A DNA stretch of 8,778 nucleotides, taken from contig JAICSD010000157.1 in NCBI GenBank assembly GCA_025937075.1, positions 1 through 8,778 of the forward strand. Direction: 5' to 3'. This document shows, in pieces, positions 1-5,143 of the stretch. Every line of letters starts with the position of its first letter. Within the stretch, counting starts at the first letter, position 1. A program made the position numbers and the translations under genes. A model generated the notes under the pieces. It had not been told where the DNA came from, did no database searches, and was given only the letters and a program-made list of their open reading frames with translations. Origin of the DNA: Vicinamibacteria bacterium (lineage in GTDB: Bacteria; Acidobacteriota; Vicinamibacteria; Vicinamibacterales; 2-12-FULL-66-21).

Positions 1-378
1 CGGCACGCCGTAGCGCGCGCTGACGCGCGTCAACAGCGTCGCGTGCATGCGCGCGACGTGTTGAGCGGTGCGGATCATACCGCTCGTCAAACGCCGTTTC
101 AGATACTGATCGAGTGTCAGGACCAGCTCCGCCTGCGAGCGATCGCGTTCGATGACGTTCGGCAGCGGCTCGACCCCGTCGAGCGCGCGGTCCACTGTCG
201 CTTCGCTGATCCCTCGTGCCAGCGCGTCGGCGCGCAGCGCCGCGAGCCACTCCGGAAACGGCGGCGGATTGGGAAGCTGGACGACCGGCAGCGGCGCCGG
301 CGCATCTTGCGCCACCGCAGGCACTGCGACCGCCAGGCACGCGAGCGCGAGGCACGCCGCGGCGGCGAGTTGTGACAT
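1..378 (-). CDS. Lytic murein transglycosylase, MltB type (5' part, runs off the left edge)
   Basis: Reading leftward from the ATG at 378-376, an uninterrupted frame runs through position 1 and gives the first 126 residues of an exported protein. Residues 1-23 look like a signal peptide ending AVA before QD. The mature start then shows the MltB (SLT_2) N-terminal pattern: FPEWLAALRADALARGIS, a VEPLPNVIERDRSQAE stretch, YLKRRLTSG and finally ARYGVP. In the family this segment precedes the catalytic Glu, which lies outside the window. These enzymes cleave peptidoglycan glycan strands in the periplasm to form 1,6-anhydromuramic acid ends. The gene is divergent from the IMPDH-family gene, 46 bp apart. 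An AGGA four bases before the ATG could act as ribosome binding site. The fold assignment is fairly sure; the exact subtype (MltB, or the TIGR02283-like group) is not. Confidence 0.82.
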   Translation of the reverse strand, partial: MSQLAAAACLALACLAVAVPAVAQDAPAPLPVVQLPNPPPFPEWLAALRADALARGISEATVDRALDGVEPLPNVIERDRSQAELVLTLDQYLKRRLTSGMIRTAQHVARMHATLLTRVSARYGVP

Positions 379-386
379 GTGATCCT

Positions 387-392
387 ATTATG
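387..392 (-). promoter_or_regulatory. Possible -10 box for the transglycosylase gene
   Basis: On the minus strand this reads CATAAT, one base from the TATAAT consensus, in otherwise very GC-rich DNA. It ends 8 nt before the ATG at 378, so transcription would start at or just before the start codon. No convincing -35 box is visible at the usual distance, so this is only a suggestion. On the plus strand the overlapping TATTAT (386-391) could equally belong to the divergent gene. Confidence 0.3.
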
Positions 393-412
393 CGCCTCGG
401 CCACCCTCCGGC

Positions 413-418
413 TACGAT
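413..418 (+). promoter_or_regulatory. Possible -10 box of a leaderless transcript (IMPDH-family gene)
   Basis: TACGAT ends exactly 6 nt before the ATG at 425, the spacing expected if transcription starts on the A of the start codon. No Shine-Dalgarno sequence is visible upstream of this ATG, which fits a leaderless message. No clear -35 box is seen. Confidence 0.3.
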
Positions 419-424
419 GACGCT

Positions 425-1954
425 ATGGCTTCGTCCGAGTTTCCACGCCTCGACGCGCGCATGCTCGCTGCGGTGCGCGCGCTCGTGCACGGCTGCACGT
501 TCGACGACTTCCTCCTCTCACCGCAGCGCAGCATCATCGCGCGGCGCGATCCAGCGGCCATCGATCTCTCGTGCCGCGTCTCGCAGCACATCACGCTGAA
601 GCGCCCGATTGTCTCGGCGAACATGGACACGGTCACGCGTGCGCCGATGGCGATCGTGCAGGCGGAGGAGGGCGGCCTCGGCGTGATCGATCGCGGGTTC
701 CGTCCCGGCGACATCCAGCCGCAGGTGCGCGAGGTCGAGATCGTCAAGCGTACGCAGCACGGAATCATCCGGGATCCGTACAGCATCGCGCCGGCCGCGA
801 CGGTTCGCGAGGCGTCGGCGGTGATGGCGCGGTCTCGTGTGGGAACGCTGGTCGTCATCGACGCCGAGCGGCGTCTGCGGGGCATTCTCACCGAACGGGA
901 TCTGCGCTTCGTGCCAGACAGCGACGCGCGGGTTGCCGATCGCATGACGCCGTTGCCGCAGCTCGTCGTCCACGCCGGCCCGATCTCGCCTGCCGAGGCC
1001 GAGCGCCTGATGGTCGAACGCAAGATCAAGAAGCTTCCGCTCGTGAACGATCGAGGGGAGCTGCTTGGCCTCATCACCTCGCGCGATCTCGTGCGTCAGC
1101 GGCGGCTGCCGTTTGCGACGCGCGACGACCAGGGGCGGCTCAGGGTCGGCGCGGCGATTGGCGCGCAGGGGGATTATCTCGAACGCGCGGCGGAGCTCAT
1201 CAAAGCCGGCGTCGACGTGCTGGTGATCGACATCGCGCACGGGCACTCGATCGTGATGGACCACGCGATCGCGGAGGTCCGGAAGCGGTTCGGCCACGTC
1301 GAGCTCATTGCCGGAAACGTCGGGACCGCGGACGGCGCGAAGTTCCTGCTCGAACGCGGCGTGAATGCCATCAAGGTCGGGATCGGACCGGGCGGAGGCT
1401 GCACCACTCGCCTGACCACGAGCTTCGGCGTCCCGCAGGCGCAGGCGCTCGTGGATTGCCGGAGCGCGGTTGCCGACTCCGATGTGCCGCTCATCGCCGA
1501 CGGCGGCATACGCCGGCACGGCGCGCTCGCGCAGGCGCTGATGTTCGGCGGCGACTGCACGATGCTCGGCAGCGCGTTCGCGGGCACCGAGGAGGCTCCC
1601 GGAGAGGTCGTGCACAAGTCGGTGCTGCTCCCCGAATCGCAGAAGAGTGTGAAGGTCCCGTTCAAGGTGCTGCGCGGGATGGCGTCGCTCGAAGCGATCC
1701 GCGATCGCCTCGACGTCGAGGACGCGGATCGCGTGGAGCTCGAGGCACTCGGCGCCGAAGGGATGGAGATCAGCGTGCCCGCGCGCGGCTCCGCGCGGAC
1801 GATCGTCCGCGACATGATCAAGCACCTGTGCTCGTCGATCAGCTATGGCGGCGCGGCGAGCCTGCGCGAGCTGCGCGAGCGGTTCTGGGCCGATCCGGAC
1901 CGCTATGTCATCAAGCTCTCGGCGTCAGCGCGGCGTGAATCGTACGAGCGCTGA
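425..1954 (+). CDS. IMP dehydrogenase / GMP reductase family protein with CBS pair
   Basis: A 509-residue TIM-barrel enzyme of the IMPDH/GMPR superfamily, which acts on IMP or GMP with a pyridine nucleotide in the cytosol. Visible landmarks: FDDFLL (26-31), PIVSANMDTVT (61-71), a CBS-domain pair at about 115-226, VIDIAHGHS (267-275), the catalytic loop GIGPGGGCTTR with Cys326, and IADGGI (357-362). Length fits a CBS-containing IMPDH. After the barrel, however, the flap reads VKVPFKVLRGMASLEAIRDR, then GAEGMEISVPARG (443-455), then SSISYGGAASLRELRERF (470-487). The usual IMPDH DRYFQ-like flap motif with its catalytic Arg-Tyr is not apparent, and the 'EG...VP..G...SYGGA' pattern recalls GMP reductase. 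Automated annotation would probably say IMP dehydrogenase (guaB); I leave the reaction open. It starts from a leaderless-looking ATG, diverges from the transglycosylase, and its 3' end overlaps the convergent small protease gene by 30 bp. Confidence 0.88.
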   Translation: MASSEFPRLDARMLAAVRALVHGCTFDDFLLSPQRSIIARRDPAAIDLSCRVSQHITLKRPIVSANMDTVTRAPMAIVQAEEGGLGVIDRGFRPGDIQPQVREVEIVKRTQHGIIRDPYSIAPAATVREASAVMARSRVGTLVVIDAERRLRGILTERDLRFVPDSDARVADRMTPLPQLVVHAGPISPAEAERLMVERKIKKLPLVNDRGELLGLITSRDLVRQRRLPFATRDDQGRLRVGAAIGAQGDYLERAAELIKAGVDVLVIDIAHGHSIVMDHAIAEVRKRFGHVELIAGNVGTADGAKFLLERGVNAIKVGIGPGGGCTTRLTTSFGVPQAQALVDCRSAVADSDVPLIADGGIRRHGALAQALMFGGDCTMLGSAFAGTEEAPGEVVHKSVLLPESQKSVKVPFKVLRGMASLEAIRDRLDVEDADRVELEALGAEGMEISVPARGSARTIVRDMIKHLCSSISYGGAASLRELRERFWADPDRYVIKLSASARRESYER

Positions 1955-2470
1955 CGGATCCTCCGCCGTGCCGTGCGGCTCCGGCCGACGATAGTGCGCC
2001 AGCTCGATCCGCACTCGCCGCTCCACGTCGCGCGCCGCCGCCGTCTCGTACTGATCGGGGCCGGCCGCGAATCCGACCCTCGCATACAGCCGCCTCACCC
2101 CCTCGTCATCGCGGACGTCCGGTGCAGCCGCGATCTCGCCGGCATGCTGCAGCTCGTGCGCGAGGTACGCGACGCGGTCCCATGGTGGGATGTGCGCGTT
2201 GAGTGCGATTCGAAGGAAACGCGCGCCCGGGGGTGCCGCGACCAGCTTCGTCCGCGCGAGGGGGATGTCGGCTGTGCTGGTCAGCTCGACGTAGACGAAC
2301 ACGTCGGTCTGTGCGAGTTGATTCACGAGCTCGTTCACGACGGCGGAGCGCGCGACCGCCTCCGTGAGCAGAACGGTTGCGCCCGCGCTCACGGGCCGCA
2401 CGTGCGGGACAGCGGGAACGACCGAATCTGCCACGGCCACGAGGGCCAGCGCCACAACGAGATGCACCAT
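1925..2470 (-). CDS. Small exported putative zinc metalloprotease (HExxH protein)
   Basis: A 181-residue protein of no family I can name. The start at 2470 is chosen because AAGGAAGGG lies 5 nt upstream of it; the frame is open a further 20 codons but without such a site. Residues 1-20 are a hydrophobic N-terminal segment (VHLVVALALVAVADSV), either signal peptide or anchor, so the protein should be exported. The middle holds YLAHELQHAGEI: His105, Glu106 and His109 form an HExxH zinc-binding, catalytic motif. Glu112 or a downstream glutamate such as Glu142 (in YETAAARDVERRVR) could supply a third ligand. Proteolytic activity is inferred from the motif alone. It is short for a complete metalloprotease, so a minimal gluzincin-like domain or an inactive relative is possible. 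Its last 30 bp overlap the IMPDH-family gene on the opposite strand, leaving no room for an intrinsic terminator between them. Confidence 0.75.
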   Translation of the reverse strand: MVHLVVALALVAVADSVVPAVPHVRPVSAGATVLLTEAVARSAVVNELVNQLAQTDVFVYVELTSTADIPLARTKLVAAPPGARFLRIALNAHIPPWDRVAYLAHELQHAGEIAAAPDVRDDEGVRRLYARVGFAAGPDQYETAAARDVERRVRIELAHYRRPEPHGTAEDPSALVRFTPR

Positions 2471-2708
2471 GACGACCCTTCCTTGCGATGAGTCGTCGTT
2501 GTACCGCTCGTCCTGCGCAGCCGGCAGCAACTATGTGACGTGAATCTACGTTCAACGCCTTGTCACGCGTCGCGCGTGGTTCGTCCTCGCCGCAGGCGTT
2601 TCGGACCCGCGTGACGCGCGGTGGGTGGGACGAGTGGCCAGGGTTCTGAGGTTCTGAGGTTCTAGGTTCTAGGGTTCTGTCGAATCGACGATCCTGAACC
2701 TTAAGAAC
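2471..2708. other. Intergenic region with several GC-rich palindromes and a GGTTCT hairpin
   Basis: No protein-coding frame is convincing here. Going left to right: GACGAC (2471-2476) and GTCGTC (2492-2497) can pair and would place the protease ribosome binding site in a loop on the minus-strand message. CACGCG/CGCGTG (2564-2569, 2573-2578) is a tight hairpin with a 3-nt loop. CGCGT/ACGCG (2608-2612, 2614-2618) is a further near-perfect palindrome. GTCACGCG (2562-2569) is also the inverse of CGCGTGAC (2608-2615). The right end enters the GGTTCT inverted repeat listed separately. A promoter for the leftward protease gene should lie here; on the minus strand TTGAAC (about 2548-2553) is a weak -35 candidate, but no good -10 box follows it. 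Confidence 0.6.
2476..2484 (-). promoter_or_regulatory. Ribosome binding site deciding the protease start
   Basis: On the minus strand this reads AAGGAAGGG, a strong Shine-Dalgarno-like tract ending 5 nt before the ATG at 2470. It favours that start over the longer open frame upstream. The flanking GACGAC/GTCGTC arms could fold so that this tract lies in the loop. Confidence 0.65.
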
Positions 2709-2726
2709 CTAGAACCTTAGAACCCC
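2641..2726. repeat. GGTTCT-unit inverted repeat / long imperfect hairpin
   Basis: The left arm has five GGTTCT units starting at 2642, 2650, 2658, 2665 and 2673 (steps of 8, 8, 7 and 8 bp). The right arm has the complement: GAACC at 2696-2700 and AGAACC at 2704-2709, 2711-2716 and 2719-2724. The three outer pairs (2650/2724, 2658/2716, 2665/2709) are exactly symmetric about position 2687; the innermost pair is shifted by one base and needs a bulge. The result is an imperfect stem of about 28 bp with a loop of roughly 17 nt. It lies at the 3' end of the phosphatase gene and could act as a bidirectional RNA hairpin, terminator or mRNA stabiliser, or be a copy of a dispersed REP-like element. 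There is no T-tract typical of an intrinsic terminator. Function is unproven. Confidence 0.85.
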
Positions 2727-3368
2727 ACCGAGGACGCCGGGGAGCTCGGCGGGTGCGTCGGCGAACAGTTCGTCGCCGCGAAGATCGTCGGGGCCGATGC
2801 GGAAACCGAATCCGTAGCGGGCCAGGCACACACGCGTGCCCGCGGCGCGTGCCGTCGCCAGATCGACGCGCGAGTCGCCAATCATGACGGTCCCCTCCGG
2901 GGCCGCCGATGCCTGCTCCATCAGATGATGCAGTCCGGCAGGATCGGGCTTGCGGGGCAGCGGCCCATCGCCGCCGAGGACCGCACGGAACAGCGGCGCG
3001 ATCCCGAGCCCTGCGAGAATCTGTTCCGTCGCCGCGAGCGGCTTGTTCGTCAGCACCGCGAGCGTCGCCCTTGCCGACAGCGCCTCCAGCACCGCCGGGA
3101 ACCCGTCGTAGAGGCGGGTCGTTCGAAGGAGCCGCTCGTCGTACAGCTCCAGGAATTCCGGGAGCATCGTCCGCGCGTCGGCGTCGACGCCAGCCGCCGT
3201 GAGCGCGCGACGGACGAGCATCGCGGCGCCGTTCCCGACCATCTGCGTGATGGTCTCAACAGGCAGAGCGGTCCCGCCGTGCCTCACGATGAGCGCGTTC
3301 GCCGCGTCGGCGAGATCGCGCCGGGAATCGATCAGGGTTCCGTCGAGATCGAAAACCAGGAGTGCCAT
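2709..3368 (-). CDS. gph: HAD-family phosphatase, phosphoglycolate phosphatase-like
   Basis: A 219-residue haloacid dehalogenase-type phosphatase of the Gph/PGPase group, which would dephosphorylate 2-phosphoglycolate or a similar small phosphoester in the cytosol. All four HAD motifs are present: DLDGTLIDS with nucleophile Asp7 and acid/base Asp9; TNKP with Thr107; Lys140 in RKPDP; and GDSRVDLATARAAG with Asp165 and Asp169 for magnesium. Residues about 15-90 form the helical cap expected of this subclass. Length matches the family. The C-terminus is unusual: the last residues (GVLRF) and the TAG stop are read from the right arm of the GGTTCT repeat. The start at 3368 has no clear Shine-Dalgarno sequence and is 29 bp from the divergent VOC gene. 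Substrate is by family resemblance only; HAD enzymes of this type are often promiscuous. Confidence 0.88.
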   Translation of the reverse strand: MALLVFDLDGTLIDSRRDLADAANALIVRHGGTALPVETITQMVGNGAAMLVRRALTAAGVDADARTMLPEFLELYDERLLRTTRLYDGFPAVLEALSARATLAVLTNKPLAATEQILAGLGIAPLFRAVLGGDGPLPRKPDPAGLHHLMEQASAAPEGTVMIGDSRVDLATARAAGTRVCLARYGFGFRIGPDDLRGDELFADAPAELPGVLGGVLRF

Positions 3369-3383
3369 TCAGCAGGAACAGTT

Positions 3384-3389
3384 TAAGAT
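3384..3389 (+). promoter_or_regulatory. Possible -10 box for the VOC gene
   Basis: TAAGAT within an AT-rich patch (TTTAAGAT) in GC-rich DNA ends 8 nt before the ATG at 3398. Transcription would begin at or next to the start codon. A clear -35 box is not visible and the patch may also serve the divergent phosphatase gene. Confidence 0.28.
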
Positions 3390-3397
3390 CACGCGGC

Positions 3398-3781
3398 ATG
3401 AGCACGCCGCCGCGCCCGGGCACCATTACCTGGCAGGATCTGACCGTTCCGGATGCCGAGACGCTGCGCGACTTCTACGCCAGCGTGGTGGGCTGGAAGG
3501 CGCAGCCGGTCCGGATGGGTGATTACGCCGACTTCAATATGACCGCGGATGGTCAGGCGGTCGCCGGCGTGTGTCACGCGAAAGGCCTGAACGTCGACTT
3601 GCCGGCGCAGTGGCTCATCTACATCACGGTGGACGATCTCGACCATAGCATGGAGGAGTGTCAGCGCCGCGGCGGGAGCGTCATCGCGCCGCCGCGAGGG
3701 CTCGGCGGCGGCCGCTTCTGCGTGATCCGCGACCCCGCGGGCGCTGTGTGCGCGCTGTATCAACCCCCTGACGCGGCGTAG
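3398..3781 (+). CDS. VOC-family (glyoxalase / dioxygenase fold) protein
   Basis: A 127-residue single-domain protein of the vicinal oxygen chelate superfamily. The first beta-alpha-beta module is TITWQDLTVPDAETLRDFYASVVGW (9-33, with the family's WxDLTVPDxxxxxxFY..VxGW signature) and the second is YITVDDLDHSMEECQRRGGSVIAPPR (75-100). It ends with GRFCVIRDPAGAVCALYQPP (105-124), the typical 'DPxG..f.l' strand pair. Such small proteins bind a metal between two modules, often as homodimers, and act as lyases, epimerases, dioxygenases or resistance proteins. The substrate cannot be read from the sequence. Gln13 sits where many relatives have a metal-binding His or Glu, so metal binding is uncertain. 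I chose the ATG at 3398; an in-frame GTG at 3362 would add 12 residues but would overlap the divergent phosphatase start. Confidence 0.85.
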   Translation: MSTPPRPGTITWQDLTVPDAETLRDFYASVVGWKAQPVRMGDYADFNMTADGQAVAGVCHAKGLNVDLPAQWLIYITVDDLDHSMEECQRRGGSVIAPPRGLGGGRFCVIRDPAGAVCALYQPPDAA

Positions 3782-3805
3782 CGCCTCCTAAGAGACACGT
3801 TTCCC

Positions 3806-4582
3806 GTGCGGTCGTGGGAACTCGCCACCGCGCTCTTCTTCACCTACATCGCCCTGGTGGCGCTCGTGTCGCGCGGGATCGAGCGCGCGGTGCGCTTGCG
3901 CGTGCTCGGCGGCGCATTCCTCGGCGTCGCGCTCGATTTTGGCGGGCTCGCCCTGCCGCCGGGCAGCTTCGCGCGTGTCTGGGTGCTGCCGCCGCTCCTG
4001 CTCGCCTGTGCGTATTGGACGAGCGGCGGGTTGTTCGTCGCGCCCATGCCGCGCGTCGAATATCTTCTCGACCAGGTCGACACGGCGCTTCGCATCGATC
4101 GGATTGCCGCTCGGATGCCCAGAGCAGCCGCCGAAGCGCTCGAATGCGCGTACTCGAGCGTCTATGCCGTCATTCCGATCGCGTTGTATTTCGCGGTTGC
4201 AAGCGGGGTCAGCGGCGAGCGGTTCTGGGCCGTCGTCCTCGTGACCGACTACATCTGCTTTGGCTGCCTGCCGTGGATTCAGACGCGGCCGCCCCGCGCC
4301 TTCCGTGTCGGCGATCCGTGGCGCTCCGCCTGGCGCACAGCGAACATTCGAGCGCTCGACGCGAGCAGTATTCAGGTGAACACGTTTCCGAGCGGCCACG
4401 CGGCCGAAGCGCTTGCGGCCGCACTCCTCGTGTCCAGCGCTGCCGCTCCGATAGTGGTCTCGATGAGCATCGCTGCCGTTTTCATATCGGCGGGAGCGGT
4501 TCTGGGCCGGTATCACTACGCGCTCGATGCTCTCGCCGGCTGGATCGTCGCACTGGCGGTGTACTCGGTCGTGTCTGGATGA
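3806..4582 (+). CDS. PAP2-family membrane phosphatase
   Basis: A 258-residue integral membrane protein from a GTG start, with several hydrophobic helices (about 8-20, 34-50, 58-79, 118-134, 139-156, 200-232 and 243-256). The PAP2 acid phosphatase signature lies in the C-terminal half: RPP at 161-163 (motif 1, without the usual upstream Lys being obvious), PSGH at 195-198 (motif 2), and GRYHYALDALAGW with Arg235, His237 and Asp241 (motif 3, His237 the expected nucleophile). Such enzymes remove phosphate from lipids such as phosphatidate or undecaprenyl pyrophosphate, or transfer phospho-headgroups, at the membrane. The specific lipid is unknown. The gene lies 24 bp after the VOC gene on the same strand. 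AAGAGA about 10 nt upstream is a weak ribosome binding site, so the start is moderately certain. Confidence 0.85.
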   Translation: MRSWELATALFFTYIALVALVSRGIERAVRLRVLGGAFLGVALDFGGLALPPGSFARVWVLPPLLLACAYWTSGGLFVAPMPRVEYLLDQVDTALRIDRIAARMPRAAAEALECAYSSVYAVIPIALYFAVASGVSGERFWAVVLVTDYICFGCLPWIQTRPPRAFRVGDPWRSAWRTANIRALDASSIQVNTFPSGHAAEALAAALLVSSAAAPIVVSMSIAAVFISAGAVLGRYHYALDALAGWIVALAVYSVVSG

Positions 4583-4631
4583 GTGCGGGGGAGGGCGCAG
4601 CGCCGCATGCACACGAACGCCCCGTCTCGGG

Positions 4632-4637
4632 TATCAT
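4632..4637 (+). promoter_or_regulatory. Possible -10 box of a leaderless transcript (small membrane protein gene)
   Basis: TATCAT, one base from TATAAT, ends exactly 6 nt before the ATG at 4644, and no Shine-Dalgarno sequence precedes that ATG. This is the same spacing seen before the IMPDH-family gene. No good -35 box lies at the usual distance. Confidence 0.33.
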
Positions 4638-4643
4638 CCGGGC

Positions 4644-5096
4644 ATGTATGGATGGGGCCTCGCGCTGCACTCGTGGATTCGCTGGCTCGTGATCATCGCG
4701 GGCGCGGTGGCTGTCCTGCGCGCGTTCGCGGAACGCGGCGTCTGGTCGAACGCGGACGAGAGGGCGGGTGTCGTTTTCACGACTGTTCTCGACGTGCAGG
4801 TCCTGCTCGGGCTGCTGCTGTATCTGTGGCTCAGCCCGATGACTGCGGCCGCCCGTCACAACATAGGCGCGGCCATGCAGAATGCGCCGCTGCGGTTCTG
4901 GGCCGTCGAGCATCCCGTCGGCATGATCGCGGCGATTGCGCTCGCGCACATCGGCCGTGCGCGCATCCGCCGTGCGGTCCCCGCCGCGAAGGCGCGCACC
5001 GCTCGCATCTTCTTCGCGCTTGCGCTGCTGCTCGTGCTGCTCTCGACTCCGTGGCCCGGTCTCCCCTATGGACGCCCGCTCGTCAGGATGCCGTGA
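4644..5096 (+). CDS. Small four-helix membrane protein, 'cytochrome B-like'
   Basis: A 150-residue protein starting MYGWGLALHSWIRW with four hydrophobic segments at about 11-28, 45-63, 90-105 and 121-137. The pattern (LHSxxRW at the start, D-V-Q-LLGLLLY in helix 2, RFWAVEHPVGM before helix 3, STPWP after helix 4, C-terminal GRPL) resembles a conserved family often labelled 'cytochrome B' in Bacteroidota and Acidobacteriota genomes. I recall this family from memory and have not checked it. His9, His90 and His102 lie at or near helix ends and could be haem or metal ligands, but there is no direct evidence of haem binding. The frame is open upstream to 4527, but the conserved start, the leaderless-type TATCAT box and the overlap with the PAP2 gene all favour 4644. 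Real gene: fairly sure. Function: unknown. Confidence 0.78.
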   Translation: MYGWGLALHSWIRWLVIIAGAVAVLRAFAERGVWSNADERAGVVFTTVLDVQVLLGLLLYLWLSPMTAAARHNIGAAMQNAPLRFWAVEHPVGMIAAIALAHIGRARIRRAVPAAKARTARIFFALALLLVLLSTPWPGLPYGRPLVRMP

Positions 5097-5133
5097 GCTG
5101 CGCGCGCGCCAGACCCCTCTGTCCTGCAATTCT

Positions 5134-5139
5134 GGAGGT
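5134..5139 (+). promoter_or_regulatory. Ribosome binding site of the S9 peptidase gene
   Basis: GGAGGT, close to perfect anti-16S complementarity, ends 4 nt before the ATG at 5144. It fixes that start, although the same frame is open for 187 codons further upstream, where it shadows the PAP2 and small membrane protein genes. Confidence 0.8.
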
Positions 5140-5143
5140 CACG

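Noticed and set aside
518..1825. Long open frame (435 codons) on the minus strand inside the IMPDH-family gene
   Set aside because: Its product is a low-complexity Arg/Asp/Ala-rich sequence typical of the antisense shadow of a GC-rich gene, while the plus-strand frame has full family motifs.
571..1938. Second plus-strand frame (455 codons) inside the IMPDH-family gene
   Set aside because: Arg/Gly-rich frame-shifted shadow with no motifs.
1973..2491. 172-codon plus-strand frame over the small protease gene
   Set aside because: No motif or ribosome binding site; the minus strand has a signal peptide, HELQH and a strong ribosome binding site.
2641..2726. GGTTCT units as a CRISPR array or tandem phase-variation tract
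   Set aside because: Units are 6-8 bp with no spacers, and the opposite-strand copies make an inverted repeat. It sits at the stop codon, so slippage would only change the last few residues.
3362..3397. GTG start for the VOC protein at 3362
   Set aside because: It adds PFSRNSLRSRG-type residues not expected in the fold and overlaps the divergent phosphatase start; the ATG at 3398 fits the family.
4527..4643. Longer N-terminus for the small membrane protein
   Set aside because: It would overlap the PAP2 gene, adds Cys/Arg-rich residues unlike the rest, and the conserved hydrophobic start begins at 4644.
4583..5143. In-frame upstream extension of the S9 peptidase by 187 codons
   Set aside because: The extension is Arg/Ala-rich, overlaps the real small membrane protein gene, and the GGAGGT site plus signal peptide fix the start at 5144.
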